Part shown: piece after piece, positions 16,035-27,769 of the stretch | Numbering within the stretch: the stretch's first letter is position 1 | How the letters are laid out: each line of letters opens with the position of its first letter | Assembly (NCBI GenBank): GCA_017511945.1 | Contig: JAFWHR010000021.1 | Coordinates: 1-36,164, forward strand | Direction of reading: 5' to 3' | From: Bacilli bacterium | Lineage (GTDB): Bacteria > Bacillota_I > Bacilli_A > RF39 > UBA660 | DNA: 36,164 nucleotides | Translations under genes and position numbers: made by a program | The notes under the pieces: model-generated | The model's input: the letters and a program-made list of their open reading frames with translations, nothing else | Database searches by the model: none | What the model was told of the DNA's origin: nothing

Positions 16035-17612
16035 GTGATTTATATAACATGCAATAATACTAAATATAAAGTTGCCATTTATATGAGATTATCAAGAGAA
16101 GATGATAAAACTGATGATAAAGGTAAGTATCATAAAAGAGATAGCGAAAGTATTAATAATCAGCGCAATATATTAAAAAAATATATTAGTCAAAATAATT
16201 TAAATCTTTTAGGTGAGTATGTGGATGACGGTTATAGTGGTTCTAATTTTGATAGGCCAAATTTTAAGAGGATGATTAGTGATATAGAAAAAGGATTAAT
16301 CAACATGGTTATAGTAAAAGATTTATCAAGACTTGGTAGAAATAATATTGAAACTAGTAAGTATGTTGATAGATACTTTCCAATACATAAAGTAAGATTT
16401 ATTGCACTTTTGGATGATGTTGATACTGAGATGGACACTATGGGAAATGAAATGGCTCCTTTTAAAATTGTCGTAAATGATTATTACAATAGAATAACTT
16501 CTAAAAATATTAGAACAACATTTAAAAATAAAAAAAGTGAAGGGTTATTTTTAGGCTGGAAAGCACCTTATGGTTATAGGAAATCAAGTGTAAATAAATA
16601 TAAGCTTGAGATAGACGAAGAAGCAGCAAAGGTTGTTAGAAGAATATTTTATCTTGCTAAAGAGGGAAATAGTCCTGGGCAAATAGCAAATATACTTTCT
16701 GAGGATAATATACCTACACCTAGTATGTATGCTAATATAAATAGAAAAGTAAAGTCATATAATCTTTGGTGTTCTAGGACTATTGATGAGATGTTAAGTA
16801 ATGAAACTTATATTGGTAATTTAACGCAGGGGAGAAGAAAAAAGATATATGGTGTAAAAATGGAAATTAGAACCCCTAAAGAAGATTGGATAATCGTAGA
16901 AAATACACATGAACCAATAGTTGATAGAGAAACATTTAAAATAGTTCAAAAGATAAGAAGAAAAAAATTAAAAGGTGGTTTTGAAATTCATAATTATTTA
17001 TTTAGACATTTTTTAAGGTGTAAAGAGTGCAGTCACGCAATAGGTGTTACTGTAAGAAATACTAGAAGACAATCATATACTTCTTGTACCTATTATCAAA
17101 AGTATAGTAAATATAAGTTATGTACGCCTCACACTATGAATTATGGAAAGTTAGAGACTGAAATACTTAGTAAAATAAGAGAACTTTGTGAAAAAAATAT
17201 AGATAAAAATACTCTTAAGACAATTATAAAAAATGAAGAAAAAAATAATAATAGATATGAAAAACTAAAAATTCAGTTTAATGAATTTCAAGATAAATTA
17301 GATAATTATGATAATTACTTTGATGATATTTATCTTGACTTAAAAAAGAATATAATTAATGAAGAACAATATAATAGAGCTAAAGTTAGATTAGAAAAAG
17401 AAAAGGAAGATATTATAGAAAGACTGAAGAAAACAAAACAAAAACTTTCAAATACCTCTAATGAGAGTGCTAAAGAAAAGGATATAGTTAAATTTATTAA
17501 TAAGTATTTATCTTTTGAAAAACCTCCTAAACAGTTAATTGCTTTGCTTATTGATAGAGTAGAGATAGATGAGAATAAAAAGATAGACATATACTTTAAT
17601 TTTAAGATTTAA
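16035..17612 (+). CDS. large serine recombinase of element 2
   Basis: This 525-residue recombinase should move element 2. The resolvase domain has VAIYMRLSREDDK with catalytic Ser20, SINNQR, YVDDGYSGSNFDRPNFKRM and DLSRLGRNNIET. A recombinase domain follows (APYGYRKSS to NETYIGNLTQGRRK), then a zinc ribbon (CKECSHAIG, later two Cys) and a coiled coil (~380-480). The start is unusual. The frame opens with GTG 16035, with only AGAAG upstream. The nearest ATG codons (16022, 16049) are in another frame and meet a stop at 16055. No later start keeps Ser20. It ends 60 bases before the right arm, the usual integrase-beside-att layout. Confidence 0.93.
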   Translation: MIYITCNNTKYKVAIYMRLSREDDKTDDKGKYHKRDSESINNQRNILKKYISQNNLNLLGEYVDDGYSGSNFDRPNFKRMISDIEKGLINMVIVKDLSRLGRNNIETSKYVDRYFPIHKVRFIALLDDVDTEMDTMGNEMAPFKIVVNDYYNRITSKNIRTTFKNKKSEGLFLGWKAPYGYRKSSVNKYKLEIDEEAAKVVRRIFYLAKEGNSPGQIANILSEDNIPTPSMYANINRKVKSYNLWCSRTIDEMLSNETYIGNLTQGRRKKIYGVKMEIRTPKEDWIIVENTHEPIVDRETFKIVQKIRRKKLKGGFEIHNYLFRHFLRCKECSHAIGVTVRNTRRQSYTSCTYYQKYSKYKLCTPHTMNYGKLETEILSKIRELCEKNIDKNTLKTIIKNEEKNNNRYEKLKIQFNEFQDKLDNYDNYFDDIYLDLKKNIINEEQYNRAKVRLEKEKEDIIERLKKTKQKLSNTSNESAKEKDIVKFINKYLSFEKPPKQLIALLIDRVEIDENKKIDIYFNFKI

Positions 17613-17671
17613 GTATATGTTTTTTTTAAAGAGAAACTGTACTTTTTAATAGTGAGAATATATAAAGGTGT

Positions 17672-17683
17672 GTACTCACATTT
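17672..17683. repeat. element 2 right inverted-repeat arm
   Basis: GTACTCACATTT is the exact inverse of 13478-13489 and lies 11 bases from the CC pair at 17695-17696. It probably forms half of the recombinase-binding attP. Confidence 0.82.
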
Positions 17684-17694
17684 TGAGGAGAACA

Positions 17695-18122
17695 CCCTCT
17701 CTCCCAGCTATGATATGTTTTCCTTTTAAATCAGATACCTTAAAATTCTTAATTTTCTTTCTAGAAACTAGAAAACTTCCATCTTTTTGAGTTAGCCCTG
17801 CAAAATTAACTAAATAATCTTTTTCTCCTCCGTTATATACATAAATGGTAGATTCACTTCCGCAAAAACCAATTTGTACATCTCCTGATAAAACAGCAGA
17901 AGTAACCTTATCAGCTCCAGATGTTAATATAATCTCAACATCAAGTCCCTCATCTGAAAAATATCCAAGTGAGTGAGCAACATACTGCGGTGCATAAAAC
18001 AAACTGTGAGTAACCTCTCCAACTTTAATTTTAGTAAGTTCTTTTTTATCTTCTTTTTTAAAGACAAAAAATCCCATTATTATCAAACCTAATAATATAA
18101 GACTGATAACTATTTTTTTCAT
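17695..18122 (-). pseudogene. ABC substrate-binding protein, N-terminal part (split by element 2)
   Basis: This is the first ~143 residues of an NMT1/SsuA/TauA-type binding protein. Residues 1-21 form a hydrophobic segment without a lipobox cysteine, so it is either anchored or cleaved by signal peptidase I. LFYAPQYVAHSLGYFSDEGLDVEI and SGDVQIGFCGSESTIY are the family's lobe-1 motifs. The frame enters element 2 after AGREG and stops five codons later (TGA at 17676-17678). It is the first gene of the importer operon; a TATAAT-like -10 and AGAAGGG lie upstream. No riboswitch fold is apparent in the ~100 bases before the start. The substrate is unknown. Confidence 0.92.
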
Positions 18123-18220
18123 TATCTTATCCCTTCTTTCAGAGTATTATATTCTATAAAGTAAAAAATGACTTAGGCAATAGACCAAAAACGTGGTAAA
18201 ATAAAAAAGAGGTGTTTAAA

Positions 18221-18709
18221 TTGAGTGTCATAGATAGCAAAATTACTTTAATAACCCCAGATGATGATGGAAACAACCTAAAAGAAGGAGATATAATTTC
18301 TTTTGGTAAACTAACTGATGACAATTATCATGCCATTTTACTATATGAATATGGTATAAAGACTTATGGGAAAAATTCAATATTTGAACTTTTAAAAGAA
18401 TGCTACATGCCAAACGTATTTGCCTATTTTCTAACCCAATACTATGACAGTGTCGTATTGTTAAATACAAGTGAGCGAAAAAGGGGAAGAGGAGGATTAT
18501 TGTATCTTCCTGAAGAGTTGTCTCAAAACCAAAAAAAATCAGTAAATAAGGTGATAAAACAGTTAAACGGATATATTTTAGAGATAAATAGAGACTTAAA
18601 ATACGTAGATGGATTTGTTGAAAGTGATAAGTATAAAATTACAAGTGATGGAGAAATTGAAGTATTTCCAATAGATAAAAATACAAAGAAAAAAGGCCTA
18701 AGCCTTTAA
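18221..18709 (+). CDS. hypothetical protein
   Basis: The 162-residue soluble protein is not one I recognise. TTG 18221 is chosen because AGAGGTG (18208-18214) is correctly spaced for it; the in-frame GTG at 18212 is part of that site. Notable stretches are KEGDIISFGKLTDDNYHAILLYEYG, YLPEELSQNQKKSVNKVIKQL and a lysine-rich end. An extended -10 (TGGTAAAAT) lies at 18194-18202. It is divergent from the broken importer operon and converges with the M23 gene, overlapping it by 12 bases at the 3' ends. Confidence 0.72.
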   Translation: MSVIDSKITLITPDDDGNNLKEGDIISFGKLTDDNYHAILLYEYGIKTYGKNSIFELLKECYMPNVFAYFLTQYYDSVVLLNTSERKRGRGGLLYLPEELSQNQKKSVNKVIKQLNGYILEINRDLKYVDGFVESDKYKITSDGEIEVFPIDKNTKKKGLSL

Positions 18710-18732
18710 TAACATGCCTTTTTTCAAAAGGC
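18692..18732. terminator. overlapping convergent terminators
   Basis: Two hairpins lie between the convergent genes. AAAGGC-CTAA-GCCTTT spans 18692-18707, and GCCTTTT-TTC-AAAAGGC spans 18716-18732. The first overlaps the end of the plus-strand coding region, and both lie within the last codons of the minus-strand gene. Each could stop transcription in its direction, though U-tracts are short. Confidence 0.55.
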
Positions 18733-19486
18733 TGAGTAATTCAACATTTTGTTCATATGAACCTCGGTAATTAGTAATGCCATTTTTTATTGCCAGTTTT
18801 TCCCTATAATCAAAAGAACTGTCACATCCAATTTCCTTAAGACCATCAACTATAGATCCACCAGAATATGTAATATTATTTAAGTATTCATCTTGAATTT
18901 GTCTACGCTTAGAACTTTTTTTAGAAGTTTTTTTAACATCAGAAGAAGTTTTTTCAGGTAAACTATAATTAGAATTTTCCACTTTAGTAACTTCATCCAC
19001 AGTAACACTATCACTCTGATCATCATTCACATCTTGAATCTCATTATTTTGATTATTCACACTTGGAGTAGAAAGAGTAACAATAGGATTTTCCGAATTA
19101 CCACCTTGATCCTTGATTTCAAGATGAAGATGATTTCCAAAAGCGTTTCCAGTCTGTCCCATAGTACCTATAATTGCCCCCTTTTCAACATAATCTCCTA
19201 AATTGACATTCACACTGCCGTATTCCATGTGAGCATATAAAGCACTCTTCCCATTATTTTGTTTTATTTTCACGTAATTCCCATAAGTTGCAAGTCCAGA
19301 AGTAGAGTGATCAGTATACTTTACATTTTTAACAACTTCTTCTACAATTCCACTATCAAGCGCAATAATATCACATTGACTACAGTCACCACTTATAATA
19401 TCCAAAGCCTGATGTTCTTGACTATAATCATTACTAATTACCTCATTCATATTTTCTAAAACATGTTCGACCAAATCAATCACCAT
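18698..19486 (-). CDS. M23-family peptidoglycan endopeptidase with C-terminal wall-binding-like domain
   Basis: The N-terminal half is an M23 (lysostaphin-type) metallopeptidase: His25 and Asp29 in EHQALDI, His85 in LYAHMEYG, and His118/His120 in GNHLHLEI supply the zinc and catalytic residues. A low-complexity Ser/Asp/Lys linker spans ~125-200. The last ~60 residues (YSGGSIVDGLKEIGCDSSFDYREKLA, then YEQNVELLSLLKKGMLL) match a repeat common at the C-terminus of bacterial and phage lysins. There is no signal peptide, so export must use another route or occur on lysis or during sporulation. The start is uncertain: GAGAGG abuts ATG 19486, and GTG 19483 is an alternative. Confidence 0.82.
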   Translation of the reverse strand: MVIDLVEHVLENMNEVISNDYSQEHQALDIISGDCSQCDIIALDSGIVEEVVKNVKYTDHSTSGLATYGNYVKIKQNNGKSALYAHMEYGSVNVNLGDYVEKGAIIGTMGQTGNAFGNHLHLEIKDQGGNSENPIVTLSTPSVNNQNNEIQDVNDDQSDSVTVDEVTKVENSNYSLPEKTSSDVKKTSKKSSKRRQIQDEYLNNITYSGGSIVDGLKEIGCDSSFDYREKLAIKNGITNYRGSYEQNVELLSLLKKGMLLKA

Positions 19487-19606
19487 CCTCTCAATTGAAG
19501 GAATAATATCCTTCTATATATAACATTCGACATTAAAACCTTAAATTCCTTTTTTAAAATAAAAAAATTACAAAACTACTACTATCTTTAATTTTTGAAA
19601 TATTTC

Positions 19607-19615
19607 TGATATAAT
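19607..19615 (+). promoter_or_regulatory. extended -10 promoter of pcrA
   Basis: TGATATAAT is an extended -10 (TG, one base, TATAAT at 19610-19615). No good -35 is visible 17 bases upstream, which is typical for extended -10 promoters. The box overlaps an ATG at 19614, ruling that codon out as the pcrA start. Confidence 0.65.
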
Positions 19616-19637
19616 GAAAATAGGCAAGGTGATATAT

Positions 19638-21710
19638 GTGAATCTGACAAAACTAAATGACATGCAAAAAAAAGCCGTAGAATATACAGATGGTCCATTA
19701 CTTGTACTGGCAGGAGCAGGATCAGGTAAGACAAGAGTTTTAACAACAAAAGTCGCATACCTCGCAGAAGAAAAGAAAATAGATCCGTATAGTATACTAG
19801 CCATCACTTTTACCAATAAAGCCGCCAAAGAGATGAAACAGAGAATAATAGACATGTTAGGACCAAACGCCTATAAAATCCAAATATCTACATTTCATTC
19901 ATTTGGCCTATTGATAATAAGAGAAAATTATGAATATTTAGGATATGATAAAAACTTTACAATTCTAGATAGTGAAGATAGCCTAACCATAATTAAAAAA
20001 ATAATTAAACAGATGAACTTAGATCCAAAAATATATAATCCAAGAGGAATAAGAAATAAAATTAGTAGTGCGAAAAATGAACTAATTAATGCAAAAAGAT
20101 ATAGTGCATTTGCAAATACAGACTATGAAGAAATAGTTCTAAAAGTCTTTGAAAAATATGAAAAGAGACTGAAAAAAAATAACTCCTTAGACTTCGATGA
20201 TTTGCTCATTCTTCCTATAAAACTTTTTAAAAATAATAAAGATATATTAAAAAAATATCAAGAGAGATTCAAATACATTTTAGTAGATGAATATCAAGAT
20301 ACAAATGAAGCTCAGTATAGAATTATAAAAATGTTAGGAGAAAAATATAGAAATATATGTGTTGTCGGAGATTTAGATCAATCAATTTACGGGTTTAGAG
20401 GAGCAAACTATAGAAATATATTAAATTTCGAAAAAGACTATCCAGATGCCAATATAATACCACTAGAGGAAAATTATAGATCTACAGGAAATATATTAAA
20501 CGTTGCAAATGATATTATAAAAAACAACAAACATAGAAAAGAGAAAAACCTATGGACAAATAACGGTGAAGGAACCAAGATAAGATACCATAGGGCATAT
20601 GATGAAAAAGATGAAGCGTCATTTGTAGTAGATGAGATAAAAAAACTAATATCAAATGGAGTAAAAAGAGAGGGTATTGCAGTTTTATATAGAACTAATG
20701 CCCAATCGAGAAATGTCGAAGAAGCCTTACTCAGAGAGAATATACCATATAAAGTAGTAGGAAGTTTCTACTTCTATAATAGAAAAGAGATAAAAGATTT
20801 AATAAGCTATTTAAAACTAATATATAATCCAAATGACGATGTGAGTCTACTTAGAATAATCAACGTTCCAAAAAGACAAATTGGACCAAAGACTATAGAA
20901 AATTTATCCATAAAAGCTATAGAAAAAGGGTGCAGTCTATATGATGCGATAGATAGTGGAAAAGAACTATCATTTAAAAATATAATAGAGCAAATAAAAG
21001 ATGAAAGTGAAAATCTCTCACTAACTGAACTAGTTGATGAAGTTCTAAATATTTCAGGTATAAAAAGAGAACTAGAGAAAGAAAAAACATTAGAATCAGA
21101 AGTTAGACTTGAAAATCTAGAAGAGTTTAAATCGATAACCAAAAACTTTGAAGAGACAAATGGAATTATATCACTGGAAGAATTCTTACTTGAAATAGCA
21201 TTAGTTTCAGATATAGAGGAGCACAAAAATCAAACAGACGTAGTAACTCTCATGACTGTACATTCAGCTAAAGGATTAGAGTTTGATCACGTATTTTTAA
21301 TAGGACTAGAAGAAGGACTATTTCCACATAAAATATCAATTGAAAATCAAGATGAAATAGAAGAAGAAAGAAGACTGTGTTACGTTGCTGTAACAAGAGC
21401 AAAAAAAACACTAACCCTTCTAAATGCAAAAAGAAGAATATTATATGGAAATGTAAACATAAATCCCCCAAGTAGATTTATAAATGAAATTAGTGCAGAT
21501 TATCTAGATAAAGATAGAGAAGACGTTAAAATACACAAAGAAGACATGATTGATGAAAATATAGAGTATTCAGTTGGAGATAAAGTTGTTCATGATATAT
21601 ATGGAGAGGGTATAATTGTATCAGTAGGCTCAGTACTCACAATTGCTTTTAACTATAAATACGGAATAAAAAAGATTATGAAAGGACATAAAAGTATAAG
21701 AAAGGTGTGA
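19638..21710 (+). CDS. pcrA: ATP-dependent DNA helicase PcrA (UvrD family)
   Basis: PcrA is a 3'-5' SF1A helicase needed in Gram-positives for repair and for removing obstacles to replication. Walker A GAGSGKT is at residues 26-32. Motif II reads VDEYQDTN, and motifs Ia (AITFTNKAAKEM), III (VVGDLDQSIYGFRGA), IV (ENYRSTGNIL), V (TVHSAKGLEFDHVFLIGLEEGLFPH) and VI (RLCYVAVTRAK) are all present. The C-terminus (DKVVHDIYGEGIIVSVG) is the Tudor-like RNA-polymerase-binding domain. The 690 residues are somewhat short of Bacillus PcrA. GTG 19638 follows AAGGTG with good spacing. ligA lies three genes downstream, a variant of the Bacillus pcrA-ligA order. Confidence 0.96.
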   Translation: MNLTKLNDMQKKAVEYTDGPLLVLAGAGSGKTRVLTTKVAYLAEEKKIDPYSILAITFTNKAAKEMKQRIIDMLGPNAYKIQISTFHSFGLLIIRENYEYLGYDKNFTILDSEDSLTIIKKIIKQMNLDPKIYNPRGIRNKISSAKNELINAKRYSAFANTDYEEIVLKVFEKYEKRLKKNNSLDFDDLLILPIKLFKNNKDILKKYQERFKYILVDEYQDTNEAQYRIIKMLGEKYRNICVVGDLDQSIYGFRGANYRNILNFEKDYPDANIIPLEENYRSTGNILNVANDIIKNNKHRKEKNLWTNNGEGTKIRYHRAYDEKDEASFVVDEIKKLISNGVKREGIAVLYRTNAQSRNVEEALLRENIPYKVVGSFYFYNRKEIKDLISYLKLIYNPNDDVSLLRIINVPKRQIGPKTIENLSIKAIEKGCSLYDAIDSGKELSFKNIIEQIKDESENLSLTELVDEVLNISGIKRELEKEKTLESEVRLENLEEFKSITKNFEETNGIISLEEFLLEIALVSDIEEHKNQTDVVTLMTVHSAKGLEFDHVFLIGLEEGLFPHKISIENQDEIEEERRLCYVAVTRAKKTLTLLNAKRRILYGNVNINPPSRFINEISADYLDKDREDVKIHKEDMIDENIEYSVGDKVVHDIYGEGIIVSVGSVLTIAFNYKYGIKKIMKGHKSIRKV

Positions 21711-21717
21711 TGGCTAT

Positions 21718-21873
21718 ATGCTAAGTATAAGTGGAAAAATAGAAGAATTGATTAAACCTTTTAAGAAATTTATTTTGGATAATTATGAAAATCCTATAAT
21801 GTGGTTTGCCTTTATATTAATAGGTATTGCTATATTTAGTATAGTATATTCAACTCTTCATCCCAATGAATAA
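21718..21873 (+). CDS. 51-residue single-pass membrane protein
   Basis: ATG 21718 opens a frame of 51 residues: a charged N-terminus (MLSISGKIEELIKPFKKF) and one hydrophobic helix (MWFAFILIGIAIFSIVYS) near the C-terminus. It starts 7 bases after the pcrA stop, with AAAGGTG about 10 bases upstream, so it is probably in the pcrA transcript. No family recognised. Compact position and reading-frame structure support it as a real gene. Confidence 0.6.
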   Translation: MLSISGKIEELIKPFKKFILDNYENPIMWFAFILIGIAIFSIVYSTLHPNE

Positions 21874-21918
21874 TAGAAAAAAATTATAAGTATATAATTA
21901 GTCTCAGAAAGGAAACAA

Positions 21919-23274
21919 ATGAAAGATTATAAAAAAATCCTAGAATTTAAATATAAAAGTCAAACTTACATAATGTATTTGGATGAAAACAACAAAAAGT
22001 ATTTTTTAAAAGAAGATTTTAATGGACATCTAAACTATTTAACTGATATAGAGCTTGCTGAATTAACTTTGTTTTTTTTAGATGTTCCAGAAATAATGAG
22101 TATTGAAAGAATATCCAAAGACAGGCTAAAAATAAACCCAAAAGTTCTGTCAAAAGGAATTGTAGTTTCATTAACGCTATCGGCCTTATTATCAGGTATC
22201 AATCAACTAGATTTAAAATCAAATAACACCTTTTCAAATCCAGTAGTAACAGAATATTTAAATGATAAATATCAGTTTAAAAATTCTATTTCCTTATCAG
22301 ATACAGAGGAATATTCAGATATAGATACATACAAAAAAAACGGAACAACTTTTGAAATATATGACATGAATTATTTAGATCAAGTAATGCAAAAAGAGGA
22401 AATAACATTAGATTTACTTATTGATGCAACAAAGAACAACAATTCAATTCCCGAAAAGTTTAAAGAAATAATTTATGAATATTGTAAATCTTTAACAAAT
22501 AAATATAAAAATATAGATTTAAGAGTTTTTTATAATAATTTAAAAAGTCTAAAGATAAAAACATGTTCTAAAGAAGATATACAACGTAAATCAGGATCCG
22601 AAGATTCGTATGGATGTTACATGAAAAATACAAATGAAATTTATGTCATAGAAGATATGGACTATAAATATAATCCATGGGCACACCAAGTTTTGTATCA
22701 TGAACTTAGCCATTGTCTTAGAAATGGTAATTATGAAATAAATGGAATAAAAGTAATAATTAAGCCAGAAGGTCCAAATTTTAACAATCGAATAACATCT
22801 GAAGCCTTAAACTCACTGTTTGCTATTAGTTTATTTGATTATGAAGAAGATGATATAGCATATCAACTTCAAAGTAATTATTATAAAGTCATTCTAGAAT
22901 GTTTAGATAATTATGATTTATCAGACTATGTTAATCACAGTTTAAGTTATTTTACAAGCAAACTTGATGAATACAATGATGATGAAAGGGATGCAGCTAT
23001 AATTCTTGAATTAATACAAACACAATATAAAGATTATTATAGTAATTTATTAGAAGTTGAACCAAGTCAATACTATCCTCTGTATGATTATTTGAGTTCA
23101 ATGTATTTTAAAAAATATATTACAGATAATATGAACTACACCGAAATGAAATCCATAGCAGATGAACTAGTTTCAAAAATAACACATTATGTTCCAGAGG
23201 GATATAATATAGACACAGATAGATTCTATAAAAATTTAGATTTTTATATAAATCAAAGTAAAAAAAATAGATAG
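21919..23274 (+). CDS. zincin-like metalloprotease, unrecognised family
   Basis: In this 451-residue protein, HELSH at 261-265 (LYHELSHCLRNG) is a classical HExxH zinc site with the glutamate base. A third ligand is likely among the downstream acidic residues (for example in SEALNSLF). A hydrophobic segment at ~78-95 (KGIVVSLTLSALLSGI) could anchor it, putting the catalytic part outside and ~75 residues inside. The remainder is helical and Asn/Tyr/Asp-rich. AAAGGAAA precedes ATG 21919. It lies directly before a C39-like peptidase gene, between pcrA and ligA; the two are probably co-expressed. The substrate is unknown. Confidence 0.72.
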   Translation: MKDYKKILEFKYKSQTYIMYLDENNKKYFLKEDFNGHLNYLTDIELAELTLFFLDVPEIMSIERISKDRLKINPKVLSKGIVVSLTLSALLSGINQLDLKSNNTFSNPVVTEYLNDKYQFKNSISLSDTEEYSDIDTYKKNGTTFEIYDMNYLDQVMQKEEITLDLLIDATKNNNSIPEKFKEIIYEYCKSLTNKYKNIDLRVFYNNLKSLKIKTCSKEDIQRKSGSEDSYGCYMKNTNEIYVIEDMDYKYNPWAHQVLYHELSHCLRNGNYEINGIKVIIKPEGPNFNNRITSEALNSLFAISLFDYEEDDIAYQLQSNYYKVILECLDNYDLSDYVNHSLSYFTSKLDEYNDDERDAAIILELIQTQYKDYYSNLLEVEPSQYYPLYDYLSSMYFKKYITDNMNYTEMKSIADELVSKITHYVPEGYNIDTDRFYKNLDFYINQSKKNR

Positions 23275-23284
23275 GAGTAATGAT

Positions 23285-26436
<3,152 letters not shown>

Positions 26437-26438
<2 letters not shown>

Positions 26439-26465
26439 AGATGGTACCAAAAAGGTATCATCTTT
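26437..26465. terminator. hairpin after ligA
   Basis: AAAGATGGTACC (26437-26448) pairs with GGTATCATCTTT (26454-26465) around AAAAA, with one mismatch. The U-tract is poor on both sides, so termination strength is uncertain. It separates the convergent ligA and rodA genes. Confidence 0.6.
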
Positions 26466-26530
26466 AACTTATACAAGTAACATTCTACAAAGACCTACAT
26501 TAATTTGACAAAGTGTAAACAAATCTGTAA

Positions 26531-27661
26531 TTAATTTGTATAACGCATATTTTCATTTGATACATTGAGTATAATTCCAATAGCCAGCATGTAACTGAGT
26601 AAACTAGACCCACCATAAGAAATAAAAGGCAGAGTAATTCCCGTTATCGGAAGTAGACCAAAAGTCATTCCTATATTTTGAACCTGCTGATAAATCAGCA
26701 TTCCAACCACCCCAGCAATCACGTATTTGTTGATAAGTTTATTAGATTTTAAAGCAATCATAATCATCCTAATGTCGAAAAAAGCAAGTAGAGAGACTAA
26801 AAGAGTTGATCCAATAAATCCAAAATGAGAAGAAAAAACCGCAAATATGAAATCAGTCTGAGCCTCTGGAAAATAAATTGGATTATTAGTTATACCATGT
26901 CCAGTTAGACCCGCACTTCCTATAGAACTTAAACTGTTTTGAAGTTGATATCCACTTTGATTTGACCAGTCTAAAAGCCTATCCACCCTCAAGAAAAAAC
27001 TAGTCCCGAATATTTTAATAAAAAGATCCTTATTTAAAAAGTGAACAAGTAAAACACAACCTAAAAACAAAAACAAAACTCCAAATATAATTATAAACCA
27101 CCTGTAACGAATGCCAGATACAAAAAGCATGATAAAACTTATAAGTATGTATATCAAAACAACTCCAGTATCCGGCTGCATAAACGTAAGTACACTTGGA
27201 ACTGAAACTACTAATAAAAACTTAAGAAGAAATACAAACTCCTCTCCAACCGTAGGATTTGGGTATTCTTCATTGAACTTAGATATCAAAGAAGCATTAA
27301 TTATAATGAGAATAATCTTCATAAATTCAGAAGGTTGAATGGTTCCTATACCTTTAATTTCAAACCAACATCTCGCATCATTAATGGATATTCCAAAGAA
27401 AAATAATAGTATTAGAGATATGATCCCTATTATGTACAAAAACCATGATATTCTGTATAAATAAGTATTTCCAACAGTCATTACAATATAGATAATGATA
27501 AAACCGATTCCATACCATATAGCCTGATTTAAAACCAGATGATTCATAGAATCAGGAAGAATACTTTCAGCCCCCCATAAAGTTAAAATACTTATTAAAG
27601 CAAATAGTAAAACAGGAATTAAAATCGATTTATCAGTTTTATATTTAGAGATGTTTTTCAT
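26531..27661 (-). CDS. rodA: SEDS peptidoglycan polymerase RodA
   Basis: This is a SEDS-family integral membrane protein (about ten helices) polymerising lipid II for cell elongation. Key signatures are RCWFEIKGIGTIQPSEFMKI near the middle, the QPDTG motif of the catalytic loop, the loop with GSAGLTGHGITN and TDFIFAVFSSHFG, and the C-terminal LPFISYGGSSLLSYM. These point to RodA more than FtsW or SpoVE, though SEDS paralogues are hard to separate. The 376-residue start at ATG 27661 (GTGAGG three bases upstream) is preferred. The longer open frame from 27781 would overlap the divergent gene's promoter and start. Confidence 0.85.
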   Translation of the reverse strand: MKNISKYKTDKSILIPVLLFALISILTLWGAESILPDSMNHLVLNQAIWYGIGFIIIYIVMTVGNTYLYRISWFLYIIGIISLILLFFFGISINDARCWFEIKGIGTIQPSEFMKIILIIINASLISKFNEEYPNPTVGEEFVFLLKFLLVVSVPSVLTFMQPDTGVVLIYILISFIMLFVSGIRYRWFIIIFGVLFLFLGCVLLVHFLNKDLFIKIFGTSFFLRVDRLLDWSNQSGYQLQNSLSSIGSAGLTGHGITNNPIYFPEAQTDFIFAVFSSHFGFIGSTLLVSLLAFFDIRMIMIALKSNKLINKYVIAGVVGMLIYQQVQNIGMTFGLLPITGITLPFISYGGSSLLSYMLAIGIILNVSNENMRYTN

Positions 27662-27769
27662 TTTCCTCACCAATAAATATAATACACTAAAGAAAATAAA
27701 TATACAAATAAAAATAAAAAAGTTTCCAAAATTTTTAAAACTATAGTATAATGTATATAGGTGATAAAC

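Larger units (their letters stand above)
13465..17696. mobile_element. element 2: serine-recombinase integrative element in the binding-protein gene
   Basis: The element is about 4.23 kb. The broken gene shows flanks sharing GGTG on the minus strand (CACC at 13463-13466 and 17693-17696). Perfect 12-bp inverted repeats lie at 13478-13489 and 17672-17683. They are equidistant (11 bases) from the CC pair at 13465-13466 and 17695-17696, which singles out CC/GG as the likely 2-bp core. Cargo: a ygjV-like remnant, a 558-residue repeat protein, a 31-residue ORF and the recombinase beside the right end. The end sequences and recombinase differ clearly from element 1, so this is a separate acquisition. 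Confidence 0.88.

Noticed and set aside
8331-17696. The whole region as one composite element or prophage
   Set aside because: Host operon sequence (12521-13462) continuous with both split genes lies between the two elements, and no phage structural, lysis or packaging genes are present.
18123-18211. TPP or other riboswitch before the importer operon
   Set aside because: The leader is under 100 bases and shows no conserved thi-box or other aptamer motifs, so it gives no clue to the substrate.
19614-19637. Upstream ATG as pcrA start
   Set aside because: This ATG is part of the TATAAT box; GTG 19638 has the properly spaced AAGGTG.
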